A stretch of DNA of 24,687 bases from Cyanobacteriota bacterium (GTDB lineage Bacteria; Cyanobacteriota; Cyanobacteriia; Phormidesmidales; Phormidesmidaceae), in contig JAIXUR010000180.1 of NCBI GenBank assembly GCA_027483425.1, forward strand, positions 1 to 24,687, in the 5' to 3' direction. The notes under the pieces were generated by a model. It did no database searches, was not told the DNA's origin, and was given only the letters and a program-made list of their open reading frames with translations. A program made the position numbers and the translations under genes. Positions 15,942 to 23,824 of this stretch are shown piece after piece (within the stretch, counting starts at the first letter, position 1; every line of letters starts with the position of its first letter).

Positions 15942-17057
15942 ATGACCGCAGAGGAGTTATCGACATCGGGTTTAGGGCCGCAGGGAATGGGCGGGGGCCA
16001 TGGTACTCCAGAGACGAGTTCTAGCGGTGGATCGGCTGATTCAGCGGGGCTAAGGTCTGATTGGAGTGCCCGCATTGATGCCCTGCGTCAGCAGGAGGCT
16101 GATCTGAAGCGCAGTATTGCTGACCTCCAGGTGACCTATAATCGCCTGACCCAAGATCAGTTTCAAAAAATTCAAAGCGACATGAGCCGTCTGGTGCAGC
16201 AGGGCACCGCCGATCTTGAGCAGCGCAAGCGCACCCTGCAAAAAGAAATTGAGACCCTAGAGCGGCGGCAGGAGCGCATTCAGGCCGAAATGCGCACCAC
16301 CTTTGCTGGCTCCTCTCAAGACTTAGCCATGCGGGTGCAGGGCTTCAAAGATTATCTAGTCGGCAGTTTGCAAGATTTGGCCGTAGCCGCTGAGCAGCTT
16401 AATCTGGCTCCGGCTGCTCGCCCGACTGCCCCGCCCGAGATCGACCGTAGCGATGCTCGTCCCTCTCGGCGCACGACTTCACCCGACGCTGCCCCTAGCC
16501 AGCCAGCTGTTGCCTCCAGTACCTTTCAGGACCAAACTGAGCGTATTCGGAGCCTGCTCGACCAGTACCGCATGCGGCCCGACTACTACGGCCCCCTTTG
16601 GCAACTCCGCCGCACCTTTGAACCCATCCACGCCGATCGCGTGTCCGGCTGGTTTTTTGCCCAGGGGGGACGCGGTGCCGTTAAAAGCATGGGCAGCCGC
16701 CTGCAAAATGTGCTAGTTGCCTCGGCGACGGTGTCGATTTTGTACGCCCTCTACGGTAACCGCCTACGTACCCTGGTGCTCTCCAATAGCCCAGAGCGCC
16801 TGGGCGAATGGCGGCGGGGCTTACAAGACTGCCTGGGCATTTCCCGGCCCGACTTTGGTACCGGCCAGGGAGTCATGCTGTTCGATGCTCCCGAGCCCCT
16901 GGCCCAGCGGGCCGATCGCATCACCGCTGACAACGGTCTACCCTTCATCGTGGTCGACGAGGCTGAGGCGGTGATTAGCCTGGCTTTGCTTCAATTTCCG
17001 CTCTGGTTGGCCTTTGCCCCTGACCCTATGAACCCCATGGCTGACTACGATTATTAA
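15942..17057 (+). CDS. DUF3086 domain-containing coiled-coil protein
   Basis: A 371-aa protein of the cyanobacterial DUF3086 family. The N-terminal 40 residues are low-complexity. Residues about 41-115 form a strong coiled coil (RIDALRQQEADLKRSIADLQ and on). A Pro/Ser/Arg-rich linker is at about 150-190. The conserved C-terminal domain has RSLLDQYRMRPDYYGPLWQLRRTFE, NRLRTLVLSNSPERLGEWRRGL and PFIVVDEAE. No signal peptide or membrane helix is seen, so it is probably cytoplasmic. The ATG at 15942 has GGGAG five bases upstream and is preferred to an in-frame ATG at 15930. It ends the MlaE-DUF3119-DUF3086 row and is convergent with murF. The role is unknown; a scaffold or regulator of the transporter is a guess. 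Confidence 0.85.
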   Translation: MTAEELSTSGLGPQGMGGGHGTPETSSSGGSADSAGLRSDWSARIDALRQQEADLKRSIADLQVTYNRLTQDQFQKIQSDMSRLVQQGTADLEQRKRTLQKEIETLERRQERIQAEMRTTFAGSSQDLAMRVQGFKDYLVGSLQDLAVAAEQLNLAPAARPTAPPEIDRSDARPSRRTTSPDAAPSQPAVASSTFQDQTERIRSLLDQYRMRPDYYGPLWQLRRTFEPIHADRVSGWFFAQGGRGAVKSMGSRLQNVLVASATVSILYALYGNRLRTLVLSNSPERLGEWRRGLQDCLGISRPDFGTGQGVMLFDAPEPLAQRADRITADNGLPFIVVDEAEAVISLALLQFPLWLAFAPDPMNPMADYDY

Positions 17058-17077
17058 GAGCCAATCGGGTCTAGACG

Positions 17078-18439
17078 CTACTGCGCCTGAGGCACCAGCT
17101 CCTGCACTAGCTGAGTCACCACCTGATCAAGGGCAACCGATCGCGACGCTTTGAGCAAGACGCGATCGCCCGGTCGTAAGATCGTGATCAGGTGGTCCGT
17201 CAGGGCCCGGTGGTCGGCAAAGGCAACGGTCTTAACGCCTGCGGCCCCGGTCGCCAGGGCCAGCGCCTCGTCAGCGTCAGCCAGGGTGAGCAGGGCATCT
17301 AGTCCCAACTGGCTCACTACCTGACCGATCTGGTGGTGTAGGTCGACGGAGCGATCGCCCAGTTCCTTCATCGTGCCTAGCACCGCAATACGGCGCTGGC
17401 CAGGGGTTTCGGCAAGCAGGTGGAGGGCCGCCGTCATCGACTCTAGGCCAGCGTTGTAGGTTTCATCCAGCAGCAAAACGTCCTGGGGCAGGGAAATCTG
17501 ACGGGCGCGGCCGCTGGGAAGATCCACCGAGAGCCCGTGGCGTAGCCCCCGCCAATCGAGATCGAGGGCCTCCAGGACGGCGATCGCCGCCAGCAGATTC
17601 AGAGCGTTGTGGCGACCGGGCAGTGGTAGCGGCAGGCTCACCCCCCGCACCGCTAAGGTGGTGGCATCCACCAGGTGGCCCTGCACATCTCCACCCTCCA
17701 GGCCAAAGGTGATAGTGCGGCCAGACCAAACCGTCTTGGCCGTGGCCATCAGCCGCCCATTATCGTGGTTGAGCACCGTAATCCCCTGGATGGGCAACTC
17801 GGCCAGTAGCTCACACTTGGCATCGGCAATGGCCTGTTCTGAGCCCAGGCGGCCAATGTGGGCCGTTCCCACATTGGTAATCACCGCCACGTCGGGCAGG
17901 GCTAGGCGGGCTAGGCGGGCAATTTCTCCGGGGCCGCGCATCCCCATTTCGACCACCCCAAAGGCGTGGTCGGGCTGTAGCTGCAGCAGGGTTTTGGGCA
18001 CGCCAATATCGTTGTTGTAGTTGGCCTGGGTTTTCAAAACGGCCCCATGGAGACCCAGGGCCGCCGCCACGATTTCTTTAGTGGTGGTTTTGCCGACTGA
18101 GCCCGTAATCGCGATGATTTTGGCTGGCTGCTCGGTACGCCACCAGTGTCCCAGAGCCTGGTAGGCCACCAGGGTATCGGCCACTGGCAGGCAGGGGAGG
18201 TGATGGAGCTGCTTTCCCTGCTCGACGACGGCCGCCAGGGCTCCCTGGGCGATCGCCGCTTCCACAAACCCGTGGCCATCAAATCGCTCCCCAGACAGGG
18301 CTACGAACAGGGCATTTTCACGGATATCTCGACTATCCGTGGTGATTTTTGTTACCTGCTGATTGTGGAGCGACAGCGGCACATACTCCAGGGGAGCTTG
18401 AATGGCGGCTGCCAAGGTAGCCAGTGACGAAAAACCCAT
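17078..18439 (-). CDS. murF: UDP-N-acetylmuramoyl-tripeptide--D-alanyl-D-alanine ligase (MurF)
   Basis: MurF adds D-Ala-D-Ala to the UDP-MurNAc-tripeptide, the last cytoplasmic step of peptidoglycan precursor synthesis, using ATP. The protein is 453 aa, normal for the family. An N-terminal substrate domain (TTDSRDIRENALFVALSGER), the ATP loop GSVGKTTT (113-120), TQANYNNDIGVPKT, VVEMGMRGPGEI and ITNVGTAHIGRLGS mark the central domain. DETYNAGLESM and VLGTMKELGD mark the C-terminal domain. The ATG at 18439 is preceded by TTGAGGCT, a short-spaced ribosome site. It is convergent with DUF3086, 20 bases apart. No other mur gene is adjacent. Confidence 0.96.
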   Translation of the reverse strand: MGFSSLATLAAAIQAPLEYVPLSLHNQQVTKITTDSRDIRENALFVALSGERFDGHGFVEAAIAQGALAAVVEQGKQLHHLPCLPVADTLVAYQALGHWWRTEQPAKIIAITGSVGKTTTKEIVAAALGLHGAVLKTQANYNNDIGVPKTLLQLQPDHAFGVVEMGMRGPGEIARLARLALPDVAVITNVGTAHIGRLGSEQAIADAKCELLAELPIQGITVLNHDNGRLMATAKTVWSGRTITFGLEGGDVQGHLVDATTLAVRGVSLPLPLPGRHNALNLLAAIAVLEALDLDWRGLRHGLSVDLPSGRARQISLPQDVLLLDETYNAGLESMTAALHLLAETPGQRRIAVLGTMKELGDRSVDLHHQIGQVVSQLGLDALLTLADADEALALATGAAGVKTVAFADHRALTDHLITILRPGDRVLLKASRSVALDQVVTQLVQELVPQAQ

Positions 18440-18581
18440 AGCCTCAAGGTAATAGTCTGTAGCGAAAAGAGCAGCAAGCTAGATTTCTAACAGCTTTTTC
18501 TCAGCTTGTTCTGATTGTAAAGGAATTTCGCCTGGGCCCCTCGCATGAGGATGTCCTGAGTGGCTGGGCATTCTAACCTTA

Positions 18582-18679
18582 GAGTGTTCCAACTAAATAC
18601 CTATCTGGGATCTTACCGCGACCGGCCCAACGGGCCGAGTTCGCATCCCTGGCAGGGATATTTTTTAGTTGGGACACTC
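18582..18679. mobile_element. MITE-like element with 16-bp terminal inverted repeats
   Basis: The left end GAGTGTTCCAACTAAA (18582-18597) and the right end (18664-18679, reverse complement GAGTGTCCCAACTAAA) match at 15 of 16 bases. TTA flanks both sides (18579-18581 and 18680-18682), a probable 3-bp target duplication. The 98-bp body has two internal hairpins: CGGCCC/GGGCCG (18623-18637) and ATCCCTG/CAGGGAT (18645-18659). There is no room for a transposase. TNA target duplications are typical of some IS5-family subgroups, so a parent IS of that kind is a guess. Confidence 0.75.
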
Positions 18680-18765
18680 TTACAGGGTGTTTGAAAGGCC
18701 AGAAAGCGTTGGATGTTATCCTGTGCAAGCGGGTCGAGGTGGCTCATGCCTAGGGCCAATCGCAC

Positions 18766-18793
18766 CAGGGGATGCCCTTTAAGACATCCCCTG
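18766..18793. repeat. 9-bp stem hairpin
   Basis: CAGGGGATG (18766-18774) and CATCCCCTG (18785-18793) are perfectly complementary with a 10-base loop. No T-run follows on either strand. Function unknown. Confidence 0.5.
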
Positions 18794-18942
18794 AATCCAG
18801 GCGGGACGGAATGCTGGCTCGGGGCGATTAGCCCTGACCTGCGCCGCAGACCTGTCATCTGTCATCCGATCGGTCAGTTGAAGGGGATGGTGGGCCCACC
18901 GGCGGCTAGGCGAAGGCTGCGGCCATGGGGTTTACACCGACC

Positions 18943-19128
18943 TCACGATTCAGTCAAAAGCTTGGTCAGATCTTCGTTAACGCCCTCGATACACTGCCTC
19001 AGGTCAGAAAATTCACGCAGTAATCTAGAAGTAATACGAGGGGTGATCGGGTGTAAAAACTGACGCGGATCGGGTTCTGGGCCGTCTTTAATACGGGTAA
19101 GGACTGTTGCATCTACCAAATCGTGCAT
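18943..19128 (-). CDS. Small hypothetical protein (61 aa)
   Basis: A 61-aa frame with ATG at 19128. The peptide is polar and looks like folded helical protein (HPITPRITSRLLREFSDLRQ, then DLTKLLTES), with no membrane segment. I recognise no family. It is divergent from the 431-aa hypothetical gene, about 130 bases apart, so the two may share a control region. The ribosome site is weak (AGAAG just before the ATG). The protein-like composition is the main support. Confidence 0.45.
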   Translation of the reverse strand: MHDLVDATVLTRIKDGPEPDPRQFLHPITPRITSRLLREFSDLRQCIEGVNEDLTKLLTES

Positions 19129-19205
19129 CTTCTAGGCGTGCATCGTCCAGATTGGTCCCGTAGTCAGTAGGTTAATTTCAAAGTTTTTCTCATCGCAGTT
19201 CCTCG

Positions 19206-19256
19206 GGGCTTATGCAGGTAAGCCCATCTGTCGATGGGACAAGGGCGGTGAAACCG
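19206..19256 (+). promoter_or_regulatory. Structured leader with mutually exclusive hairpins before the 431-aa gene
   Basis: Hairpin A pairs GGGCTTA (19206-19212) with TAAGCCC (19219-19225). Hairpin B pairs CCCATC (19223-19228) with GATGGG (19233-19238). They share bases 19223-19225, so they cannot both form in full. A third small stem, CGGT (19246-19249) with ACCG (19253-19256), covers the purine-rich ribosome-site region and the first base of the GTG start. All lie within 51 bases of the start codon. Confidence 0.5.
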
Positions 19257-20551
19257 TGAAGACAAAAGTGACCCACAATCCCAGAACGACTACAGCCGAC
19301 GAACAGTGCCTGTACAATCATTTGCTCGCCTGTGTGGCGGTAGAGTCTCCCGATGCCATGATCGATCGGTTTCAGTCACTGTTTGTCGATGGGTTTGGCT
19401 ATCCCGATCGCGATGTCGTAGAGGCCCTCGATCGGCTGCTGGCCAGCCCGGCGATTGAGGATCACTTTCGCTTTATTCTGAATCGCTGCTGCCATATTTT
19501 GATCAACCGTTGGCAGACTAATACCCAGCTTCAGCCAGCTATTCCCATCTTGATTGAGCTTCTGGAGACGGCACCCCCTGATCGCGTGCCCGAGTTATCG
19601 CGATCGCGCACCGTCCGCCGCCTGCGCCAGGGGATCCACGGGTTTCTCGATACGGAACAGTACCTGGCGCTCAAACGCCTAGCCCGTGTTGTGGCAGCCC
19701 GCCAATCTAACCTGTCTCGCGCTAGACGCACCGAAGCGGTGCCCCTGGGATCGCTGATTAACCGCTATCCCTATCTGTATGAGCATTGTTTGGTCACCGA
19801 AGATAGCGATCTACAGCACCAGCAGCACGTTCGTAGCATGCAGGTCGAGGCTCAGCACAAGTTTGAGGTAGACCTCACCCACTACGTGACCTACCGAGTG
19901 CGCCAGGGGCGACTGCATCGTCAGGGACAGGCCAATTTTGCCGCCAACCTACGGGTTGTGTCTAATCCCACGCTGCTGAGTGACCAAGAACTGGTGTCGT
20001 CGCTGAAGCACTTTGCACGCCGCCGTGACCATGGCCAAAGCTATCGCGACGGTGCCCGGCGCTTTTTAATCGCCCACGACGAGAGGGCTTCTTTTCGGCA
20101 GTTTAAAGCAGACCTGCTGGACTACCTGGTGGCTGATGTGGATACGGGGTACAGCCAGCGGCAGTTTAAGACCATGCTGCACGATCACCTATTTACCACC
20201 TTCGCCGACAGCGATGGCAAACTCGTCGATGATTTCTTGAAGGTGCGCACGTGCAGCAATCTGTTCAACTTTTTAGTGGTTGACCCTAGCGTTGGGCGGC
20301 AGCATTACGTCTTTCTCGATCTGATCAATAACCTGGGGCCGATTCATACCACTGGGCTGCTGCTGAGAATTTTATTGATTTGCCATCAGGTCAGACCCTT
20401 TTTAGAGCGGCGGTTTTCAATTTTGTTTAACCACTATGAAGCGGCCTCTAGTGAGACGGTGGCTTGGCTCGTCAACCTGTTTGAAAATATCAACGTTGCC
20501 CTTAGCCTTAACTTTGGTAGTGTAGATCTCTCCCACGCCGGAGGCGGCTAG
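19256..20551 (+). CDS. Conserved-looking hypothetical protein (431 aa), function unknown
   Basis: A 431-aa protein that I cannot assign to a named family. It has no signal peptide and no clear membrane helix. It reads as largely alpha-helical, rich in Arg, His and Leu, with blocks that look conserved: EDHFRFILNRCCHILINRW (about 70-88), HKFEVDLTHYVTYRVRQGR (about 201-219), LIAHDERASFRQFKADLLDY, and a C-terminal helix-rich part with FNFLVVDPSVGRQHYVFLDL. No catalytic motif is recognised. The GTG at 19256 is the first plausible start and is preceded by overlapping hairpins. Codon use resembles that of its neighbours, so recent transfer is not indicated. It could be a helical-repeat scaffold (guess). 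Confidence 0.8.
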   Translation: MKTKVTHNPRTTTADEQCLYNHLLACVAVESPDAMIDRFQSLFVDGFGYPDRDVVEALDRLLASPAIEDHFRFILNRCCHILINRWQTNTQLQPAIPILIELLETAPPDRVPELSRSRTVRRLRQGIHGFLDTEQYLALKRLARVVAARQSNLSRARRTEAVPLGSLINRYPYLYEHCLVTEDSDLQHQQHVRSMQVEAQHKFEVDLTHYVTYRVRQGRLHRQGQANFAANLRVVSNPTLLSDQELVSSLKHFARRRDHGQSYRDGARRFLIAHDERASFRQFKADLLDYLVADVDTGYSQRQFKTMLHDHLFTTFADSDGKLVDDFLKVRTCSNLFNFLVVDPSVGRQHYVFLDLINNLGPIHTTGLLLRILLICHQVRPFLERRFSILFNHYEAASSETVAWLVNLFENINVALSLNFGSVDLSHAGGG

Positions 20552-20578
20552 CCCGCTCATCCCAGGAGCGCATCGGAT

Positions 20579-20596
20579 GGCGCACCCGGCTGCGCC
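20579..20596. repeat. Hairpin downstream of the 431-aa gene
   Basis: GGCGCA (20579-20584) and TGCGCC (20591-20596) form a perfect 6-bp stem with a 6-base loop, 28 bases after the stop. It lacks a T-run, so it may cap the mRNA 3' end rather than terminate transcription. Confidence 0.35.
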
Positions 20597-20628
20597 TAGG
20601 ATACTGCCATCTTGCCCGCATTGATTTG

Positions 20629-20646
20629 AGAGATGGTCAGATCTCT
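20629..20646. repeat. Small inverted repeat upstream of hemW
   Basis: AGAGAT (20629-20634) and ATCTCT (20641-20646) flank a 6-base spacer, about 45 bases before the hemW ATG. It could be an operator half-site pair or a leader hairpin; nothing decides this. Confidence 0.25.
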
Positions 20647-20689
20647 GGGGTTAGATCCCTAGGGAGTTCACGCCCGGTCACTCCCCGCC

Positions 20690-21901
20690 ATGTCTGATAG
20701 CCCTGCCTCCGCCTACATCCACATTCCCTTTTGTCGGCGTCGTTGCTTTTACTGCGACTTCCCCATTTCGGTGCTGGGTAACCAGGGACGGGGAGAAACC
20801 TCGGGCACAGTGGGCCGCTACGTGGACTGGGTTGGCGATGAGATGGCCGCGACTCCGAAGCTGAATGAGCACCCCCTCAAGACCGTTTTCTTTGGCGGCG
20901 GTACCCCCTCTTTGCTATCGGTTCTCCAGGTCGAAACCCTTCTGGATCGGCTCAATCGCCGCTTCGGCCTGGCCTCAGACGCGGAAATTTCCATGGAGAT
21001 GGATCCAGGTACCTTTGATCTGGATCATTTGCGCGGCTACCTATCGGCCGGCATTAACCGCATTAGTCTCGGGGTTCAGGCGTTGGATGATGCCATCCTC
21101 GAACGCTGTGGCCGCTACCACCGTGTCGCCGACGTGTACCGGTCCATAGACTGGCTCCATGACGTCGCCATGCCCAACTGGAGCCTGGACTTAATCTCGG
21201 GGTTGCCCCACCAAACCATGGCCGACTGGGAAACTGGGCTGGCGAAGGCCGTGGCCCTACAGCCCCATCACCTGTCGATCTATGACCTCACCGTAGAACC
21301 CCAGACGGTGTTTGCCAAACGCTACCAGCCTGGCGATGCGCCCTTGCCCACGGACGAGCAAACGGCCACCATGTATCGCCTAGCCCAGGGATTTCTCACC
21401 GCCCAGGGCTATGCCCACTACGAAGTGTCTAACTATGCCCAGCCGGGTCACCCATGTCAGCATAATTTGACCTACTGGCGGAATCAGCCCTACTACGGCT
21501 TTGGCCTTGGGGCCACCAGCTACACCCAGCACCAGCGGGTCAGCCGTCCGCGCACGTTGACCACCTATGGTCAGTGGGTCAAGGCCTTTCAGGCGGGGGG
21601 GGGAATCCATGCCGAGCCAGCGACCCCGCCGATGGAGCAGTTGCTGGATCGCCTGATGCTGGGGCTGCGGTTGCAGGAGGGGATCGGTGGGGATGAGGTG
21701 CGATCGCTCTGTACCCCTACCACCTGGGCCACGCTCCACGAGACCTTAAAACCCCATGTTTCTCGGGGATTTGTAGTGGTCGAAGGCGACACCTGGGCCA
21801 CCCTCCAGCGCCTACGCCTCAGCGATCCCGAGGGCTTTCTATTTTCCAATGTCGTCCTCTCCGACTGCTTTCGCGCGATCGAGGACTTGAACGAGAGTTA
21901 A
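20690..21901 (+). CDS. hemW: HemW-type radical SAM protein (heme chaperone; coproporphyrinogen oxidase-like)
   Basis: A 403-aa radical SAM protein. AYIHIPFCRRRCFYCDF carries the cluster ligands C15, C19 and C22. FFGGGTPSLL, SMEMDPGTFD, RISLGVQALDD and SLDLISGLPHQT follow in the family order, and the C-terminal HemN domain is present (NLTYWRNQPYYGFGLGATSY). HemW proteins lack coproporphyrinogen dehydrogenase activity and in other bacteria deliver heme to haem proteins; they are often misnamed HemN. The length near 400 and the CFYCDF context favour HemW over HemN (usually about 450 aa). The ATG at 20690 begins just before conserved sequence. It is in the same orientation as serA. Confidence 0.9.
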   Translation: MSDSPASAYIHIPFCRRRCFYCDFPISVLGNQGRGETSGTVGRYVDWVGDEMAATPKLNEHPLKTVFFGGGTPSLLSVLQVETLLDRLNRRFGLASDAEISMEMDPGTFDLDHLRGYLSAGINRISLGVQALDDAILERCGRYHRVADVYRSIDWLHDVAMPNWSLDLISGLPHQTMADWETGLAKAVALQPHHLSIYDLTVEPQTVFAKRYQPGDAPLPTDEQTATMYRLAQGFLTAQGYAHYEVSNYAQPGHPCQHNLTYWRNQPYYGFGLGATSYTQHQRVSRPRTLTTYGQWVKAFQAGGGIHAEPATPPMEQLLDRLMLGLRLQEGIGGDEVRSLCTPTTWATLHETLKPHVSRGFVVVEGDTWATLQRLRLSDPEGFLFSNVVLSDCFRAIEDLNES

Positions 21902-21913
21902 GGCGGTTCCGAT

Positions 21914-21968
21914 GCCGGTCTGCCCCTGCCTATCCAATGCCGGGCAGACCCACGGGTCTGCCCCTACT
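21914..21968. repeat. Dispersed-type palindromic repeat between hemW and serA
   Basis: GGGCAGACCC (21942-21951) and GGGTCTGCCC (21954-21963) are perfectly complementary, separated by two bases. A partial third copy, GGTCTGCCCCTGCC, lies upstream at 21917-21930. Read on the minus strand it gives GTAGGGGCAGACCCGTGGG, the look of palindromic repeats scattered between genes in many cyanobacteria. It may end hemW transcripts, but no T-run follows. Confidence 0.6.
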
Positions 21969-22056
21969 CATCTACTTTCAAAAGTACTCTCCACGCTAAT
22001 GCTGGAATCCGCCTTTGCAGTAAAGTAGATCCCTGTGACATTTTTATGGCTGACCC

Positions 22057-23637
22057 ATGCCCAAGGTTCTTGTTTCCGATCCCGTTGACCAGGCGGGCCT
22101 CGATATTCTTTCCCAGGTTGCCCAGGTCGATGTCAATACCAGCCTTTCGCCGGAGGAGCTGGTCGCCGCCATTGGTGACTACGACGCGCTGATGATTCGT
22201 TCGGGCACCAAGGTGACCAAGGCCGTCATCGCGGCGGGCCATAACCTGAAGATTATTGGCCGGGCCGGGGTCGGAGTGGACAACGTCGATGTGCCCGAGG
22301 CCACCCGGCGGGGAATTGTGGTGGTTAACTCCCCTGAGGGCAACACCATTGCGGCGGCGGAGCACGCCCTGGCCATGATGATGGCGATGTCACGCTATAT
22401 TCCCAGTGCCGATCGCTCCGTTAAGGCGGGCGAATGGAAACGGAACGATTTCACCGGGGTCGAGGTCTACAAAAAGACTCTCGGTGTAGTCGGCCTAGGC
22501 AAAATTGGCTCCCATGTCGCCACCGTGGCGCGGGCCATGGGTATGAATCTGTTGGCCTACGACCCGTTCATTTCTGCCGATCGCGCTGAGCAACTGGGCT
22601 GTCGCCTGGTGGATCTAGATCTCCTTTTCCGCGAAGCCGACTACATTACCCTGCACCTGCCCAAAACCCCAGAAACCACCCACCTGGTCGATGCTAAAGC
22701 CCTGGCCACGATGAAGCCTACGGTGCGGATTATCAACTGTGCTCGGGGCGGCATTATCGATGAAGCGGCCCTGGCTACGGCGCTGCGGGAGGGCACCATT
22801 GGTGGTGCCGCCCTAGATGTCTACGAGGCCGAGCCCCTGGGCGAATCAGAGCTCCGGGAGCTGGGCAAGGCGGTGATTCTGACCCCCCACCTGGGAGCTT
22901 CGACCGAAGAAGCCCAGGTGAATGTGGCCATTGATGTGGCCGAGCAAATTCGCGATGTGCTGCTGGGGCTACCGGCTCGCTCGGCGGTCAATATTCCTGG
23001 CCTGCGCCCGGAGGTGATGCAAAAGCTGCGCCCCTACCTGCAGCTGGCCGAAACCCTCGGTAACCTGGTGGGTCAGCTGGCCGGGGGCCGGGTTGAAGAG
23101 CTCACCGTGCGCCTCCAGGGCGACATTGCCGGGGGCGATACCCAGCCGATCATGGTGGCGGCTCTCAAGGGCCTGCTCTCCCATGCCTTGCAAGAGCGGG
23201 TCAACTACGTCAACGCCTCCATTGAAGCTAAGGAGCGGGGCATTCATGTGATCGAAACCCGCGATGCCAACATTCGCGACTATACCGGGTCGTTGAACCT
23301 GTCGGCGAAGGGTAGCCTGGGCGAACACTCGGTCACCGGGGTTCTGCTGGGGGGCAGCGAAATTCGCGTCACTGACATCGACGAGTTTCCCATCAACGTG
23401 CCGCCGACCCAGCATATGCTGTTTACCCTGCACCGGGATATGCCGGGTATTATCGGCAAAATTGGCTCGCTGCTGGGCAGCTTTAACGTCAACATTGCCA
23501 GTATGCAGGTGGGTCGCAAAATTGTGCGCGGCGATGCGGTCATGGCCCTCAGCCTCGACGATCCTCTCCCAGAGGGCATTTTGGAAGAAATTCTCAAGGT
23601 GGCGGGCATCCGCGATGCTTATACCGTTAACCTGTAG
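22057..23637 (+). CDS. serA: D-3-phosphoglycerate dehydrogenase (SerA)
   Basis: SerA oxidises 3-phosphoglycerate to 3-phosphohydroxypyruvate with NAD, the first step of the phosphorylated serine pathway. The protein is 526 aa, the long type. The NAD-binding GLGKIG is at 146-151. Catalytic residues are R230 (NCARGG), E259 (DVYEAE) and H278 (TPHLGAS). An intervening ASB domain (about 320-440) is followed by a C-terminal ACT domain (about 450-526, HMLFTLHRDMPGIIGKIG), where serine feedback is usually sensed. The ATG at 22057 starts MPKVLVSDPV, as in relatives; an ATG 11 bases upstream is out of frame. prmA follows on the same strand, a pairing I recall from other cyanobacteria. Confidence 0.97.
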   Translation: MPKVLVSDPVDQAGLDILSQVAQVDVNTSLSPEELVAAIGDYDALMIRSGTKVTKAVIAAGHNLKIIGRAGVGVDNVDVPEATRRGIVVVNSPEGNTIAAAEHALAMMMAMSRYIPSADRSVKAGEWKRNDFTGVEVYKKTLGVVGLGKIGSHVATVARAMGMNLLAYDPFISADRAEQLGCRLVDLDLLFREADYITLHLPKTPETTHLVDAKALATMKPTVRIINCARGGIIDEAALATALREGTIGGAALDVYEAEPLGESELRELGKAVILTPHLGASTEEAQVNVAIDVAEQIRDVLLGLPARSAVNIPGLRPEVMQKLRPYLQLAETLGNLVGQLAGGRVEELTVRLQGDIAGGDTQPIMVAALKGLLSHALQERVNYVNASIEAKERGIHVIETRDANIRDYTGSLNLSAKGSLGEHSVTGVLLGGSEIRVTDIDEFPINVPPTQHMLFTLHRDMPGIIGKIGSLLGSFNVNIASMQVGRKIVRGDAVMALSLDDPLPEGILEEILKVAGIRDAYTVNL

Positions 23638-23824
23638 CATAGGCAAAGGACTGAGCCCGCACCCATGATGGGGCCCAGACTAGGGCTGTGGGTTCAGGAT
23701 GACCGGATGGGCAGGTGGCGCTTTGCCATCCTAAGGGGGGCTTAACGGGGGTCTCTAGGGCCACCCAAAGCGGTACCCTCGCCCGTCGATGGGAATGATT
23801 TATCTCGGCAAGGCAACCGCTGGA

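Larger units (their letters stand above)
18440..18942. other. Intergenic region upstream of murF with repeats
   Basis: About 500 bases with no convincing gene. They hold the 98-bp MITE-like element (18582-18679), a hairpin at 18766-18793 and a perfect 12-base palindrome GGTGGGCCCACC (18889-18900). Minus-strand codons from 18858 to 18613 stay open and run into the element, but they match no family I recognise. Confidence 0.5.

Noticed and set aside
18601..18660. tRNA-like sequence (GAGTTCGCATCCC)
   Set aside because: No acceptor stem or anticodon arm can be folded around it; the bases belong to the internal hairpins of the MITE-like element.
22969..23646. 225-codon minus-strand open frame opposite serA
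   Set aside because: It mirrors the conserved ASB and ACT domains of SerA; long antisense frames are common in GC-rich coding DNA.
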